From Vibrio ziniensis (GTDB lineage: Bacteria; Pseudomonadota; Gammaproteobacteria; Enterobacterales; Vibrionaceae): 64,000 nucleotides of DNA. Both the position numbers and the translations under genes were made by a program. Under the pieces are notes generated by a model. That model was not told the DNA's origin. It saw nothing but the letters and a program-made list of their open reading frames with translations, and did not search any database. Positions 44,886 to 54,682 of this stretch are shown here, one piece after another (within the stretch, counting starts at the first letter, position 1; each line of letters opens with the position of its first letter). The DNA is taken from the NCBI RefSeq assembly GCF_011064285.1, contig NZ_CP049332.1:682001-746000 (forward strand). The letters run 5' to 3'.

Positions 44886-45260
44886 ATGGATATTATCAAA
44901 TCTGGCAAACCCGGAGATAAAGGGATTCGCCGTATTGTTAAAGCAACGAAATACTCAATTCAAGGAATGAAAGCGGCCATTAGGCATGAAGCAGCGGTTC
45001 GTCAAGAGCTTGCTCTTTTGATTGTCCTAACACCGATTTGTTTGCTTCTCGAAGTCTCAAATATTGAGAAAGTGTTAATGATTAGCTCACTATTTATCGT
45101 GTTAATCACGGAGCTTCTAAACTCTGCGGTCGAAGCGGTAGTGGATCGTGTTGGTACTGGTTATCACGAATTAAGTGGACGAGCGAAAGATATCGGCTCT
45201 GCTGCAGTGTTTGTTGCGTTAGCCAACGCAGCGCTTGTGTGGGGAATTATTCTACTATGA
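44886..45260 (+). CDS. dgkA: Diacylglycerol kinase DgkA
   Basis: This 124-residue enzyme phosphorylates diacylglycerol to phosphatidic acid at the inner membrane. It has three membrane helices and the conserved ITELLNSAVEAVVDR and HELSGRAKDIGSAAV segments of prokaryotic DgkA. Phosphoethanolamine transfer from phosphatidylethanolamine by EptA releases diacylglycerol, so pairing with eptA makes biochemical sense: DgkA recycles the by-product. Its stop overlaps the eptA start (ATGA). Confidence 0.95.
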   Translation: MDIIKSGKPGDKGIRRIVKATKYSIQGMKAAIRHEAAVRQELALLIVLTPICLLLEVSNIEKVLMISSLFIVLITELLNSAVEAVVDRVGTGYHELSGRAKDIGSAAVFVALANAALVWGIILL

Positions 45261-46891
45261 GCAACAGTATTGCATTAAAGAGGTCTAAACTTTCAATCAG
45301 TTCCCCGTGGTTTGTATTAATCACAGCCTGCTATTTTGGTTTCATATTAAATTACGCGGTCAGTACGAAAATAATCGGTCTAGCGGAAAACACTAGTTCA
45401 GGGTTATTCGCGTATACAGCACCACTTCTATTATCCTCCGTATTTGTGATCATATTTTCACTGTTTACGATTCCTTATCTGACGAGGTTAATATTCTCCG
45501 TATTAATCATAACGTCCGCATTAGCTAGCTATGCCACATTGAATTACGGTGTAATTTTCGATTATTCAATGATTGAAAATATTTTTGAGACTAACACCTC
45601 TGAGGCAAGCTCGTACCTGTCACTTAAAGCTGTTGTCTACTTCCTAGCATTTGGGGTAGCACCGACAGTATTATTGTGGTTGGTGAAATTTGAAAAGAAG
45701 CACACGTTAAAAGTTCGAATTATGCAAAGAATTGCTTTGCTTTTTGGTGCTTTAGTTGTTATCGCAGTAATCTATATAACATCTTATAAAGATTATGCTT
45801 CGGTGGGGCGCAACAACTCTTATTTAAATAAACTCATCGTGCCGTCACATGTCTACTATACGGCTAAATATCTTGATAAAACATATTTCAGTACGCCATT
45901 GGAATATCGCCAAATCGGTTTGGATTCTCAAAAAATAGTGAGCGCTAACGGTAAGCCTGAATTGACTGTTTTGGTACTAGGTGAAACCGCACGATCTATG
46001 AACTTAGGAATCAACGGCTACGAGAAGAATACAACTCCGTACACGAAAAAGTACGATATGATCTCATTCACCGATGTCTCATCATGTGGAACGGCTACCG
46101 CTCACTCATTACCATGTATGTTTTCAAACATGCCTCGAGAAGGCTACCGGAAAGCAGTGGCCAATGCACAGGACAACGTGTTAGATATCATTCAGAGAGC
46201 AGGGGTGTCAGTACTTTGGAAAGATAATGACGGCGGTGACAAAGCGGTGGCTAAAAATCTTGCAAAGAAAGTCATGAATCCGGCAGAACATCCGAAGTCG
46301 TGCACTTCTGATAGCTGTTACGATGAAGTGTTACTCCAGGACTTAGATGCCGAAGTTAGTACTCAAAGTGGTAAAGATCAGTTGTATGTTCTGCACTTTA
46401 TAGGTAGTCATGGCCCGACTTACTGGAAACGTTACCCTGAACATCATGAGTTGTTCACTCCTTCGTGTAACCGAGCAGATATCGAAAACTGTAGCGATGA
46501 AGAAATCAGAAACGTTTACGACAACACAATAGCCTACACGGATTTTTTAATTAGCCAGCTGATAGAGAAGTTAAAAGTTTATGGTGAAGATTATAATGTC
46601 GCTCTAATGTATATCTCAGACCATGGCGAATCGTTAGGAGAGAATGGACTATATTTGCATGGTACACCTTATGCTCTAGCTCCAAAGGAGCAAACTACTG
46701 TGCCATGGCTACTTTGGCTAGACGATCGTTTTGCGCAGAGTTACGGGATTAACAAAGCATGTGTTGCTGATAAGTCACATCAAGCCTTATCTCATGACAA
46801 TTTGTTCCATACTCTACTGGATTTTGTAAATGTCTCGACTGCAGCAAAAGATAAATCAATGAGTATTCTTGATACTTGTCGCAGGCTGTAA
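45257..46891 (+). CDS. eptA: Lipid A phosphoethanolamine transferase EptA
   Basis: This 544-residue inner-membrane enzyme moves phosphoethanolamine from phosphatidylethanolamine to lipid A, lowering surface charge and giving resistance to cationic peptides such as polymyxin. Five N-terminal helices (to about residue 190) are followed by a periplasmic sulfatase-fold domain. The nucleophile is the Thr of CGTATAHSLPCMFS. Zinc ligands lie in VLGETARSMNLG, HFIGSHGPTYWKRYP and ISDHGESLGENGLYLHG. It is translationally coupled to dgkA by an ATGA overlap. It is the same family as MCR-type enzymes, but this arrangement is typical of chromosomal Vibrio genes. Confidence 0.93.
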   Translation: MSNSIALKRSKLSISSPWFVLITACYFGFILNYAVSTKIIGLAENTSSGLFAYTAPLLLSSVFVIIFSLFTIPYLTRLIFSVLIITSALASYATLNYGVIFDYSMIENIFETNTSEASSYLSLKAVVYFLAFGVAPTVLLWLVKFEKKHTLKVRIMQRIALLFGALVVIAVIYITSYKDYASVGRNNSYLNKLIVPSHVYYTAKYLDKTYFSTPLEYRQIGLDSQKIVSANGKPELTVLVLGETARSMNLGINGYEKNTTPYTKKYDMISFTDVSSCGTATAHSLPCMFSNMPREGYRKAVANAQDNVLDIIQRAGVSVLWKDNDGGDKAVAKNLAKKVMNPAEHPKSCTSDSCYDEVLLQDLDAEVSTQSGKDQLYVLHFIGSHGPTYWKRYPEHHELFTPSCNRADIENCSDEEIRNVYDNTIAYTDFLISQLIEKLKVYGEDYNVALMYISDHGESLGENGLYLHGTPYALAPKEQTTVPWLLWLDDRFAQSYGINKACVADKSHQALSHDNLFHTLLDFVNVSTAAKDKSMSILDTCRRL

Positions 46892-47035
46892 CCGTCTATA
46901 AGTTAGTGTGGCTTATTAAGCTGAAGATGCTAAATAAAGCCACACTCGTTATAACTGTATGCTTCACATGCAACCTAACAGCTAAAAATGTATAGAGACA
47001 TTCACTTATAGGCTTAGGTTGGCATCTTGAATTTA

Positions 47036-47131
47036 TTAGTTTATCCAAAAGCCAACTTCTTTTATTTTCCCATCTATTTCTTTGAAGAAATAACGTGCTA
47101 AGAATTCACCCGCTACTTTATTGCTGGTCTG
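47036..47131 (-). pseudogene. Short 3' remnant of an unidentified gene, in frame after lysE-like
   Basis: Directly after the LysE stop codon, and in the same frame, minus-strand sequence reads NKVAGEFLARYFFKEIDGK then IKEVGFWIN and a stop. It looks like the C-terminal end of a small protein, perhaps an NTF2/SnoaL-like domain, and not like part of LysE. It is only about 31 codons and has no start, so it is likely a deletion relic. The family guess is weak. Confidence 0.4.
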
Positions 47132-47767
47132 TTACCCCACATACCCTGTGAACAGTGTTATGCCAAAGAATATCAGCACAATACCTGCTCCTTTTTCTAT
47201 GATGTGTATTCCAGCTTTTAAGTGACGCTGGATTTGTGGGCGACCAATGACAGTTGCGATGAGTAAGTCCCACAACAAGACAGCAAGAAACATCCATACT
47301 CCACAAGTGATCTGCTGAATCAAGGTCACTTCATTGCCTAGAATGACCGTCATTAAACTCATATAGAACAGGGCATTTTTCGGGTTTAGGAGCGCTGAAT
47401 TCAACCCCAACAGCAGCTGATTAATGGCTGAGGGAGGGTTTGCATGCGCTGTTTCTAGTAAGGCATCGGCTTTTTTACTTCTCAATAGCTTTTGACCAAC
47501 CCACAACAAGTAAACTGCGCCTAGAGTCTCAACCACAGTGAATGCAACGTGATTATCTCGAATGTTTGCCCAGCCTAAAATTACCAGTGCGATATAAATA
47601 GCATTCCCTAAAGCGACACCAAGACAGATAAATCGACTTCCTGCCAATTTGTGACGGATTGAATGTGCAATGATTAAGAAGAAATCTTGTCCGGGACTCA
47701 ACAGCGCGACGAAGTGAGCTAATGCCAATGCAGGGAACGCTGCGGGGAAAAGGAGTGAAAGCGACAT
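47132..47767 (-). CDS. LysE/RhtB-family amino acid exporter
   Basis: This 211-residue inner-membrane protein has six helices and the LysE family start (LSPGQDFFLIIAHSIRHK, LGVALGNAIYI, GAVYLLWVGQKLLRSK) and the NPKNALFYMSL motif near residue 135. Such exporters pump out amino acids (Lys, Thr, homoserine, Leu or others); which one is not readable. It has the same direction as the AraC gene 49 bases upstream and may be its target. Confidence 0.88.
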   Translation of the reverse strand: MSLSLLFPAAFPALALAHFVALLSPGQDFFLIIAHSIRHKLAGSRFICLGVALGNAIYIALVILGWANIRDNHVAFTVVETLGAVYLLWVGQKLLRSKKADALLETAHANPPSAINQLLLGLNSALLNPKNALFYMSLMTVILGNEVTLIQQITCGVWMFLAVLLWDLLIATVIGRPQIQRHLKAGIHIIEKGAGIVLIFFGITLFTGYVG

Positions 47768-47816
47768 AATAAAGTTACCTATAGCGAAATTGTCCCCGAA
47801 CTATATGTATTTCATG

Positions 47817-48659
47817 TCACGATTTATTGTCGAAAATTGACTTAACTTGTTGGAACTGGCGTGGCGTGGAGGCGGTATAGTTAACAAATGTGCGATGAAG
47901 CTGACTTTGGTCAGAGAACCCAACTTCGGATGCCACATCAACAATACTCATGCCGTTCTTTAATAAAATCTTCGCTTTTTCAACTCGGCTATTGTTCAAA
48001 AATGACTTTGGCGTGATGCCAAAGTACTTTTTAAATGAGCGGATTAAGGTCTCTTTTGGTTTTCCTAATTCCTTAGAAAGAGTCTCAAGAGAAGGTGCAC
48101 TAGCGATATCTTGCAAAAAGCGACACCTTAATTTATGCACCAATTCGCTTTCTGTGACATGTTCATTGAGAGGCAAGCAGCATCGGCTAACGAGATCAAA
48201 CAAATAACTTTCTAGCTCTGAGCCGGTGATATTAGTACCTTGATTTAAGAGCGAATTAAGCAAATCTGATAAATAAGAATCGTGGTTGTTCGCCGGGATT
48301 AAAGTCAGGTCTGAACGATACTTGGTGACTTGGTACCCGTAGAGCTTCGATAGCACATCACAAACCCATATGTCGTCAACATAGAGCATGTGGTAGCTGC
48401 GAGAGATGCCTCCAACTGGATTACACGAATGGACGATGTGAGGCTCAATCATTATGATATCGCCTTTTTTCAGGACAACATTTCCATTGGGTAGTGTTAA
48501 CTGAGTTGAGCCAGATTCAATAAGACCGACTGATAATTCAGGGTGGCTGTGGGCTTTATAACTTTGTGTACTGTTGTAGGTAGTGCGGATCGTCAGATAA
48601 GGAATCTCATCGCTACTCCAAAATTGCTGATTAACATCACGAACCGTCTCTTTCATCAA
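47817..48659 (-). CDS. AraC-family regulator with cupin N-terminus
   Basis: This 280-residue regulator has a cupin ligand domain (HSHPELSVGLIESG, about residues 37-50, then KKGDIIMIEPHIVHSCNP) and C-terminal AraC helices (about 180-275; the second HTH is VDVASEVGFSDQSQLHRTF). It precedes the LysE-type exporter gene on the same strand with 49 bases between, a common arrangement for an effector-sensing activator of an exporter. The effector is likely an amino acid, but that is inference. Confidence 0.88.
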   Translation of the reverse strand: MMKETVRDVNQQFWSSDEIPYLTIRTTYNSTQSYKAHSHPELSVGLIESGSTQLTLPNGNVVLKKGDIIMIEPHIVHSCNPVGGISRSYHMLYVDDIWVCDVLSKLYGYQVTKYRSDLTLIPANNHDSYLSDLLNSLLNQGTNITGSELESYLFDLVSRCCLPLNEHVTESELVHKLRCRFLQDIASAPSLETLSKELGKPKETLIRSFKKYFGITPKSFLNNSRVEKAKILLKNGMSIVDVASEVGFSDQSQLHRTFVNYTASTPRQFQQVKSIFDNKS

Positions 48660-48739
48660 ACTAGCTCCTACCTATCTCGCTAACCGATAGTGATAAAATT
48701 CATCACGAATAGTGTTTCAATTTCGTATCTGAAACAACT

Positions 48740-50644
48740 CTAAGCCAATTTTTGCTGCTTTTTGTGGCGTTCTAATAAATGAATTGCTTCTATAAATGAA
48801 ACTGGTTTACTAAACAAATAGCCCTGATAAAAGTCGATTTCGCTTTGTCCAAGTAATGCGAGTTGATCATTAGTTTCTACACCCTCTGCAATCACTCTGG
48901 TGCCGATGGTGTGAGCCATTTTGGTGACGGCAGAAACAATGCTTTCGTCTTTCTCGCAAGAGCAAATATCATCAATGTAAGATTTATCAATTTTAATGTA
49001 ATCAATCTGTAGATTTCGAAGCACTGCGATGGACGAAAAGCCTGTACCAAAGTCATCAACGGAAATCATCACACCTGCATCTTTGGCCTGAATGATACGA
49101 TGAGTTAGTTTTTCGATATTTGAAATCATCGCCGTTTCCGTTATCTCCAAATGAACATTCGCTGGATTGATCGAGTATCGATTTATCAGGAATTGTAGAT
49201 AGCGGATGAAATCATCATCTTCTAACTGGATTACAGAAACGTTAATCGAGATAGAAACTTTAGGATAGGTTTTGTTTATTTCAGCAAGAGCCTCGATAGA
49301 CATTGTCAAGATCAACTGACCTAATTCGATGATCAATCCATGCTCTTCAGCTACCGATATAAATTCGTCGGGAGAGACTCGTTGACCTTCTAATTCCCAG
49401 CGAACCAAAGCTTCGAACGAATGTACTTCTTGAGTGCTGCAACGTACGATGGGTTGGAAATTCATGAAAAAGTTTTCTGCATCGATGGCTGCTTTAAGGT
49501 GATAGCGCAGATACTGATTTCTTTGCTGTCCTTCTTGGATCTTTTTATCGAAACAGCAAACTCGAATATTGCTCTTCTTTCCTTGAGTTACGGCTAGATA
49601 GGCGTTTCTCATTGCTTGACTGGTCGAGATACTATCATCGCCAAGGTAGTAACCAATGTAATAATCGGGCTTCACACGGATATTATCGAGTTGAAAGTAA
49701 ACTGCTAATTGGTCTTTTATGGTACCGATAAACTCAAGGATTTCCTCCTCTGAGCCTACATTGATAAGCATGATGAACTCATCGTTACCGTAACGAGCCG
49801 AACATGTGCCATAGAACTTATCAATGTTCTTGAGTACCTCACCGACCTTTGTAATCACGTGATCGCCGTATTGGTGCCCGTAGTTCTGATTAATGTTGTG
49901 CAGTTTTTCGATATCTATATGCACAAAGCCATTTAGGGAGCATTGCTTGTTTTTCTTAGCTTTCATCAACGTAACTGCGGATATGAAGCTCTTTCGATTA
50001 AGTAAACCGGTCAACATGTCGCGCTGTTCTAGCATGGATATCTTTTGATCTTTGGTATAAGCATCGACTTCCAAATCTGATGCAATCGCTTCTACTTTCG
50101 CCTGATTATCGATAAGTGAAAAAATGATCCGAGCACTTTTAACGGCAGTAATACATAGGGCAGCACCATAGACTATTCCCATAAACCCAAGGCTTTCTAA
50201 GCTAGAGTCTCCAGATGTAATGAGAACGAGGCTGTAGGGGAAAACGGTCAGAGAAACATACGCGATGGCGGAGCGAAGATCGCAAGAAAGCAAGGTTACA
50301 CTACCGCCTGACATACCACAGAAAATAATCAACGTTAGCATAATCTCTTTGGTCGACATGCTCTGATGGAACAAATATGGGTAAAAAGCCCATACAGCGC
50401 CAGCAATCACGACTCCAACTAAATGCAAGTCCAGCTTATGTTTGTTGTTATTTGAAAAATATAAATGAACAAAGTATCGATATGCAGTCACAGCAGCCAG
50501 AATAGCCAACCAAGTTAATTTTGCCTGTTTTGAAGCAGGTCCATACATATCACTAATTACTAAAGTACACGCAATCACTATATTTATTGCCAGTAACACA
50601 GGAAGATTTGTAGATAAAATCAACAACCGCTGATACTTGTACAT
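48740..50644 (-). CDS. GGDEF-EAL protein with intact phosphodiesterase and degenerate cyclase motif
   Basis: This 634-residue membrane protein has five to six N-terminal helices (about 10-170), a short coiled segment, a GGDEF domain (about 210-375) and an EAL domain (about 385-630). The cyclase site reads YGNDEF, so the second Gly of GGDEF is Asn and cyclase activity is doubtful. The EAL domain keeps EALVRWE, HLEITETAM, SVDDFGTGFSS, IKIDKSYI, AEGVET and YQGYLFSKP, so it should hydrolyse cyclic di-GMP. The GGDEF domain may act as a GTP sensor. The protein could tune the c-di-GMP pool read by the vpsT-like regulator elsewhere in the window. Confidence 0.9.
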   Translation of the reverse strand: MYKYQRLLILSTNLPVLLAINIVIACTLVISDMYGPASKQAKLTWLAILAAVTAYRYFVHLYFSNNNKHKLDLHLVGVVIAGAVWAFYPYLFHQSMSTKEIMLTLIIFCGMSGGSVTLLSCDLRSAIAYVSLTVFPYSLVLITSGDSSLESLGFMGIVYGAALCITAVKSARIIFSLIDNQAKVEAIASDLEVDAYTKDQKISMLEQRDMLTGLLNRKSFISAVTLMKAKKNKQCSLNGFVHIDIEKLHNINQNYGHQYGDHVITKVGEVLKNIDKFYGTCSARYGNDEFIMLINVGSEEEILEFIGTIKDQLAVYFQLDNIRVKPDYYIGYYLGDDSISTSQAMRNAYLAVTQGKKSNIRVCCFDKKIQEGQQRNQYLRYHLKAAIDAENFFMNFQPIVRCSTQEVHSFEALVRWELEGQRVSPDEFISVAEEHGLIIELGQLILTMSIEALAEINKTYPKVSISINVSVIQLEDDDFIRYLQFLINRYSINPANVHLEITETAMISNIEKLTHRIIQAKDAGVMISVDDFGTGFSSIAVLRNLQIDYIKIDKSYIDDICSCEKDESIVSAVTKMAHTIGTRVIAEGVETNDQLALLGQSEIDFYQGYLFSKPVSFIEAIHLLERHKKQQKLA

Positions 50645-51066
50645 CGATAATATTCTCTGAAATTAAGTTATAAGATTTGCAACACAGCAACTCAAGTAAG
50701 CACGCTTATTTTTATAAGTAAAAGCTAATGCATTCAGTGCTATAGGTAATATGACTCATTCATATAACATATGTAATGTAACACTCTGTTACGTAATGAC
50801 AATATTGTATTCGCTATATTTATCTTACAAAGACGAATAAACAGAGATTAATCTGGATAATATTTGGGCAAATGAAACTTCTAACAGGAAATATAAGGTT
50901 GTAAATCTTAGGTTAAGGCTTGTAATAATTGCTATTGGAGTATCTATATCGCTGAAAAGTATACAACCAAGTGAATGTAATAGGCTAAATGATGAGCAAT
51001 ATAAAAGGCGCAATCTATTCAGAACGAACAAATTGCGCTTAATTGAAAGTGGTATAGCTTATTAGG
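50645..51066. other. Intergenic region between the GGDEF-EAL gene and the ast operon
   Basis: About 420 bases, AT-rich. It holds the GGDEF-EAL promoter and, at its right end, the ast operon terminator. A 68-codon minus-strand frame at 50825-51031 is Leu/Ser-rich with no ribosome-binding site and is not called. Confidence 0.5.
51005..51040 (-). terminator. Terminator of the ast operon
   Basis: An arm with GCGCAAT (51008-51014) pairs with ATTGCGC (51032-51038), and a T-rich tail (CCTTTTAT) follows on the minus strand. It lies 27 bases past the astE stop. Confidence 0.8.
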
Positions 51067-52074
51067 TTAGGCTACCCAGTCGTTGAGTGCTGTTTGAGTT
51101 AACATCAGACCTGCTCGTAGACCCGGGCGAACGCTGCTGTTTGGAAAAATCAGCCATTCCTGATCTTGTTTGACGCGGTATTCTTTTTCACCGTCAGTTG
51201 CGAGTAAGCTTCCTTTATCAAAGGCTGTAAAGTTTTGAACGCTTTCCGCAAAGTTCAGTTCAAACGCTTCAGTGAGTTTGGTTAACTCTTGGCTGACTTT
51301 GTATACGGGCATTTCCGCTGCGCTATTGTCAGGACAAGCAGTACCTGTGGTAAGGGAAATCAAGCCTTCTTTGATGCCAACAAACTGAGAAAGATCGTTT
51401 TCACCAAATGGCAATGCTTTACCCAGCTCTAAAGTGCAGCTTTGGGCACCGCAAGTCTGGCTGCTGAAATAGCTGAACGTTGCTGCTGGAGCATGGTTTA
51501 TCACCAGTGCTTCTAAGCCGACACAGCGCAGCCAATCGATCATTTCTGGTTGATATTTGCCTGACTCTACATAAGGAAGTAGTCCGAATCGTACATGGAA
51601 TGACGGTTTTCTTGCGGTATGTAGGTCGAAGTGAACACGCTGAGAACTCGGTTGCTGTTCAAAGAACTCAATAACTTGCTGTTCAATAAACTGCGCACGT
51701 CTTGTTTCTTCACAAGCTTGGTAATTGGCATGTTTACCGCTGAATAGACGGTTCATGTCTACTTCGAGGTAGCGGTCACCTGTGCGCATCGCTTCGAGGT
51801 TGCCAAGAATGACTAGCAAGCGAACATTCAAAGAACGTTTATCTGCCAGAAAATCTTGAACCAACTCAGAAACGATCTCGATAGGTGCGGTTTCGTTACC
51901 GTGAATGCCTGCAGAGATAACCACACTTTTCGATTGTGAGCTATCTAAGAACGCTAAAGGCTCGAAAGCGATAATACCTTGCGCTGGACAAGTCCAACGC
52001 AAAGTCGCAGTTTCACCTGATGACGGGGAAAAGGTTTCCACCGAAAGTGTCTGTTTTAAAAAGTCCATTTCCAA
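51067..52074 (-). CDS. astE: Succinylglutamate desuccinylase AstE
   Basis: This 335-residue zinc hydrolase catalyses the last step of the arginine succinyltransferase pathway: N2-succinyl-L-glutamate to glutamate + succinate. Zinc ligands are His and Glu in SAGIHGNETAP and His in HFDLHTARKP; the catalytic Glu is in TLELGKALPFGE. The length is normal for AstE/AruE. It starts 12 bases after astB and ends the operon. Pathway steps 3 and 4 (AstC, AstD) are not in the window, so they must be supplied from elsewhere, probably the main ast/argD genes. Confidence 0.93.
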   Translation of the reverse strand: MEMDFLKQTLSVETFSPSSGETATLRWTCPAQGIIAFEPLAFLDSSQSKSVVISAGIHGNETAPIEIVSELVQDFLADKRSLNVRLLVILGNLEAMRTGDRYLEVDMNRLFSGKHANYQACEETRRAQFIEQQVIEFFEQQPSSQRVHFDLHTARKPSFHVRFGLLPYVESGKYQPEMIDWLRCVGLEALVINHAPAATFSYFSSQTCGAQSCTLELGKALPFGENDLSQFVGIKEGLISLTTGTACPDNSAAEMPVYKVSQELTKLTEAFELNFAESVQNFTAFDKGSLLATDGEKEYRVKQDQEWLIFPNSSVRPGLRAGLMLTQTALNDWVA

Positions 52075-52085
52075 TAAATCCTTGC

Positions 52086-53426
52086 TTAGCGTTGGAATGG
52101 GTAGATTGAACCTAGGTTCATGATTTGAGTCAGCTCATCCAACGCAGTGCGGTTTTCAATCAGTAACTGTGGGTCTGCCAAATCAGCTTCCGTCAGACGA
52201 TCACGGTAGTGCTTGTTCACCCACTGAGTTAAAGAACCATACAGAGCATCGTTCATCAGTGCATTTGGATTCGCTGCGTTAAGCTCTTGTTCGGTAAGAA
52301 CAACACGTAGACGCAGACAAGCTGGGCCACCACCATTACACATACTTTCGCGTAGGTCGAATACTTTCACTTCGTTAATCGGACCGCCACTTTGCGTTAG
52401 CTCAGTGAGGTATGTCCAAACACGTTCGTTCTTACGTGATTCTTCAGGAACCACAATTACCATGCTGCCGTCAGCTTTAGTTAGAAGCTGGCTGTTGAAC
52501 AGGTAAGTACCTACTGCATCTTGTACCGACACTTTGTTTGTTGGTACTTGAATTGGGGTAAACTCACAGTCAAATTGACCTAGCTTGCGGCGAATTTCAT
52601 CAAACACAGGTGCTTGATTGATGAATGCTTCTTGGTGATGGAACAGAACTGGGCCGTTGCTCACTGCGATAACGTCGTTGTGGAATACGCCTTGGTCAAT
52701 CACATCAGGGTTTTGTTGTAAGAAAACGGTTTGAGACTCGTCTAACTGGTGCAGACGCGCTACAGCTTCGCTGGCTTCACGCGTTTGACGAGCAGGGAAT
52801 ACTTTAGGCTCAACCTGACCACCAAAGGCTTGGCGACCATATACAAACACTTCAACACCTTTGTCACCGTAGCTACGGCACAGACGGTTGTGGTTAGCTG
52901 CACCTTCGTCACCGAATAACATTTGTTGAGGCAGTGCTGCGTGATGAGCAAAGTGCTTGTTATCTGCAAAAATGGCTTTTAGCGCGTTGCTGGTAGTTTG
53001 CTCTTCAATTGAACGGTGGAACTTGTTGTTGAGATTCGCGACAGTGAAATGAACTTTACCATCCGCAGTGTCCGCTGAAGGAGATACGGTTGCCGCATTT
53101 GCAACCCACATTGACGATGCTGAACTGACGTTCGCAAGCAGTTGAGGTGCTTTTTTTGCCGCTTGAGCGATAACTTCTGCATCAGTGCCAGTGAAACCCA
53201 AAGTGCGTAGCGTATGAACGCATGGACGCTCTTGTGGAGGAAGCACACCTTGTTTGAAACCTGAATCTGCAAGGTTTTTCATCTTTGCTAAACCTTGAAG
53301 AGCAGCCAGTTTCGGGTTTGCGACCGCATTTTTGTTTGAAGTAGACGCAACGTTACCAAACGAAAGGCCTGCGTAGTTGTGCGTTAAACCTACAAGACCG
53401 TCAAAGTTAACTTCATAAGCTGACAT
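52086..53426 (-). CDS. astB: N-succinylarginine dihydrolase AstB
   Basis: This 446-residue enzyme hydrolyses N2-succinyl-arginine to N2-succinyl-ornithine with release of two NH3 and CO2. It starts [22 protein letters not shown], the family hallmark, and carries the catalytic Cys in [13 protein letters not shown] near residue 365 and His in [11 protein letters not shown] near residue 248. It is third in the operon after the two AstA subunits and 12 bases before astE. Confidence 0.95.
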   Translation of the reverse strand: MSAYEVNFDGLVGLTHNYAGLSFGNVASTSNKNAVANPKLAALQGLAKMKNLADSGFKQGVLPPQERPCVHTLRTLGFTGTDAEVIAQAAKKAPQLLANVSSASSMWVANAATVSPSADTADGKVHFTVANLNNKFHRSIEEQTTSNALKAIFADNKHFAHHAALPQQMLFGDEGAANHNRLCRSYGDKGVEVFVYGRQAFGGQVEPKVFPARQTREASEAVARLHQLDESQTVFLQQNPDVIDQGVFHNDVIAVSNGPVLFHHQEAFINQAPVFDEIRRKLGQFDCEFTPIQVPTNKVSVQDAVGTYLFNSQLLTKADGSMVIVVPEESRKNERVWTYLTELTQSGGPINEVKVFDLRESMCNGGGPACLRLRVVLTEQELNAANPNALMNDALYGSLTQWVNKHYRDRLTEADLADPQLLIENRTALDELTQIMNLGSIYPFQR

Positions 53427-53584
53427 AATTTTAGACTCCTATCAGCCTACTCTTTGGCAGAGTAGGCGAGGTAAATAGTTGGGCAGGGTACGTTGTTATT
53501 GTTTGTTTACCCTTACAACTCAATATCAGTATTTGCATTAGTCTGATGGTGAGCCGAGAGGGTATTTCTGCCATGAATATTCAA

Positions 53585-54640
53585 TTACTCGGTTTGAGAA
53601 AGCTCTTGGCGATGCTCTTCTTTTGCAAATAGAGGTGCAACTCGAATCAAGTCACCATTCGCCACATTCAAGATTTCAGCTTGTGCTGGAGACAGAGTGA
53701 TTTCTGTTGCCGTACAAGGCTGGCGACCAATGATTGCGCGGTAGTTGCGGTAATCTAGGTTTCCGACCAGCAGCGTAGAGTGAGTCTCGCGATAAGTTTC
53801 TGAAATCAGAACTTTACGAGTTTCGCTCTCACGAACGATACGTAAATCTTTGGTGTACGCTTCCAGAGTTGGACCCGCATCGAAAATATCGATGTAGCCT
53901 TCGTAACGCATACCTTCACTTTCTAAGATCTTACGTGCTGGAAGAGTGTTTTCGTGCACTTCTGCAATGACTGCTTTCGCTTCTTCAGTCAGGAAATCTA
54001 CATACATCGGGTGCTTAGGCATTAGCTCTGCGATAAAGGCTTTTTGACCAATACCTGTTAAGTAGTCTGCTTCACTGAAATCGATGGAGAAGAAGTGACG
54101 ACCCAAGCTTTCCCAGAATGGTGAGTTACCATTTTCATCAGACACACCGCGCATCTCAGCGATCAATTTGTCTGCAAATTTGTCTTCAAAGGTAGACATA
54201 AATAGCATGCGACTTTTCGACAGCAAGTGACCATTTTTGTTTTTGCGGTAATCAGGGTCTAAGAACAGCGTGCATAGTTCGCTGTAGCCTGTATGGTCAT
54301 TGCTTAGGAAAAGCGTTGGCATTTGGGTATACACGTTAAGCTCCTTTGACGCATGTACCAAAGTGCCAACTCGGAAATCATACCAAGGTTCTGTTAGACC
54401 AATCGCAACTTCAACGCCACTGATACCAACAACTTCTTTGCTTTCCGAATCTTCTAATACGAATAGATAGCCTTGATCGTGAATAGGGGCTTTGCCTTCC
54501 CATGTGTCGATCATACGCTCAATACGTGCTGCCAATCGCGCTTCATTGTTTGGTAGAGACGTAAAACCGACACCGGTTTTAGTCGCTAGTTTCAATAGAG
54601 CTTGCTTGTCATCCCTAGTTACTGGGCGAATTACCATCAT
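53585..54640 (-). CDS. aruG: Arginine N-succinyltransferase subunit (AruG-like AstA)
   Basis: This 351-residue protein is one of two AstA-family subunits encoded side by side. In Pseudomonas aeruginosa AruF and AruG form a heteromeric arginine/ornithine succinyltransferase that uses succinyl-CoA. It starts [19 protein letters not shown] and keeps [19 protein letters not shown] and the [14 protein letters not shown] segment of the family. Position and length (351 against about 340) suggest the beta (AruG) role, but the two labels could be swapped. It lies 42 bases downstream of the other subunit. Confidence 0.88.
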   Translation of the reverse strand: MMVIRPVTRDDKQALLKLATKTGVGFTSLPNNEARLAARIERMIDTWEGKAPIHDQGYLFVLEDSESKEVVGISGVEVAIGLTEPWYDFRVGTLVHASKELNVYTQMPTLFLSNDHTGYSELCTLFLDPDYRKNKNGHLLSKSRMLFMSTFEDKFADKLIAEMRGVSDENGNSPFWESLGRHFFSIDFSEADYLTGIGQKAFIAELMPKHPMYVDFLTEEAKAVIAEVHENTLPARKILESEGMRYEGYIDIFDAGPTLEAYTKDLRIVRESETRKVLISETYRETHSTLLVGNLDYRNYRAIIGRQPCTATEITLSPAQAEILNVANGDLIRVAPLFAKEEHRQELSQTE

Positions 54641-54682
54641 AGTTTAAATTCCTTGTTATTTTTCCTGAAAAGAGAGAAGTGA

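Noticed and set aside
50825..51031. 68-codon Leu-rich frame between the GGDEF-EAL gene and the ast operon
   Set aside because: No ribosome-binding site, composition of random AT-rich DNA.
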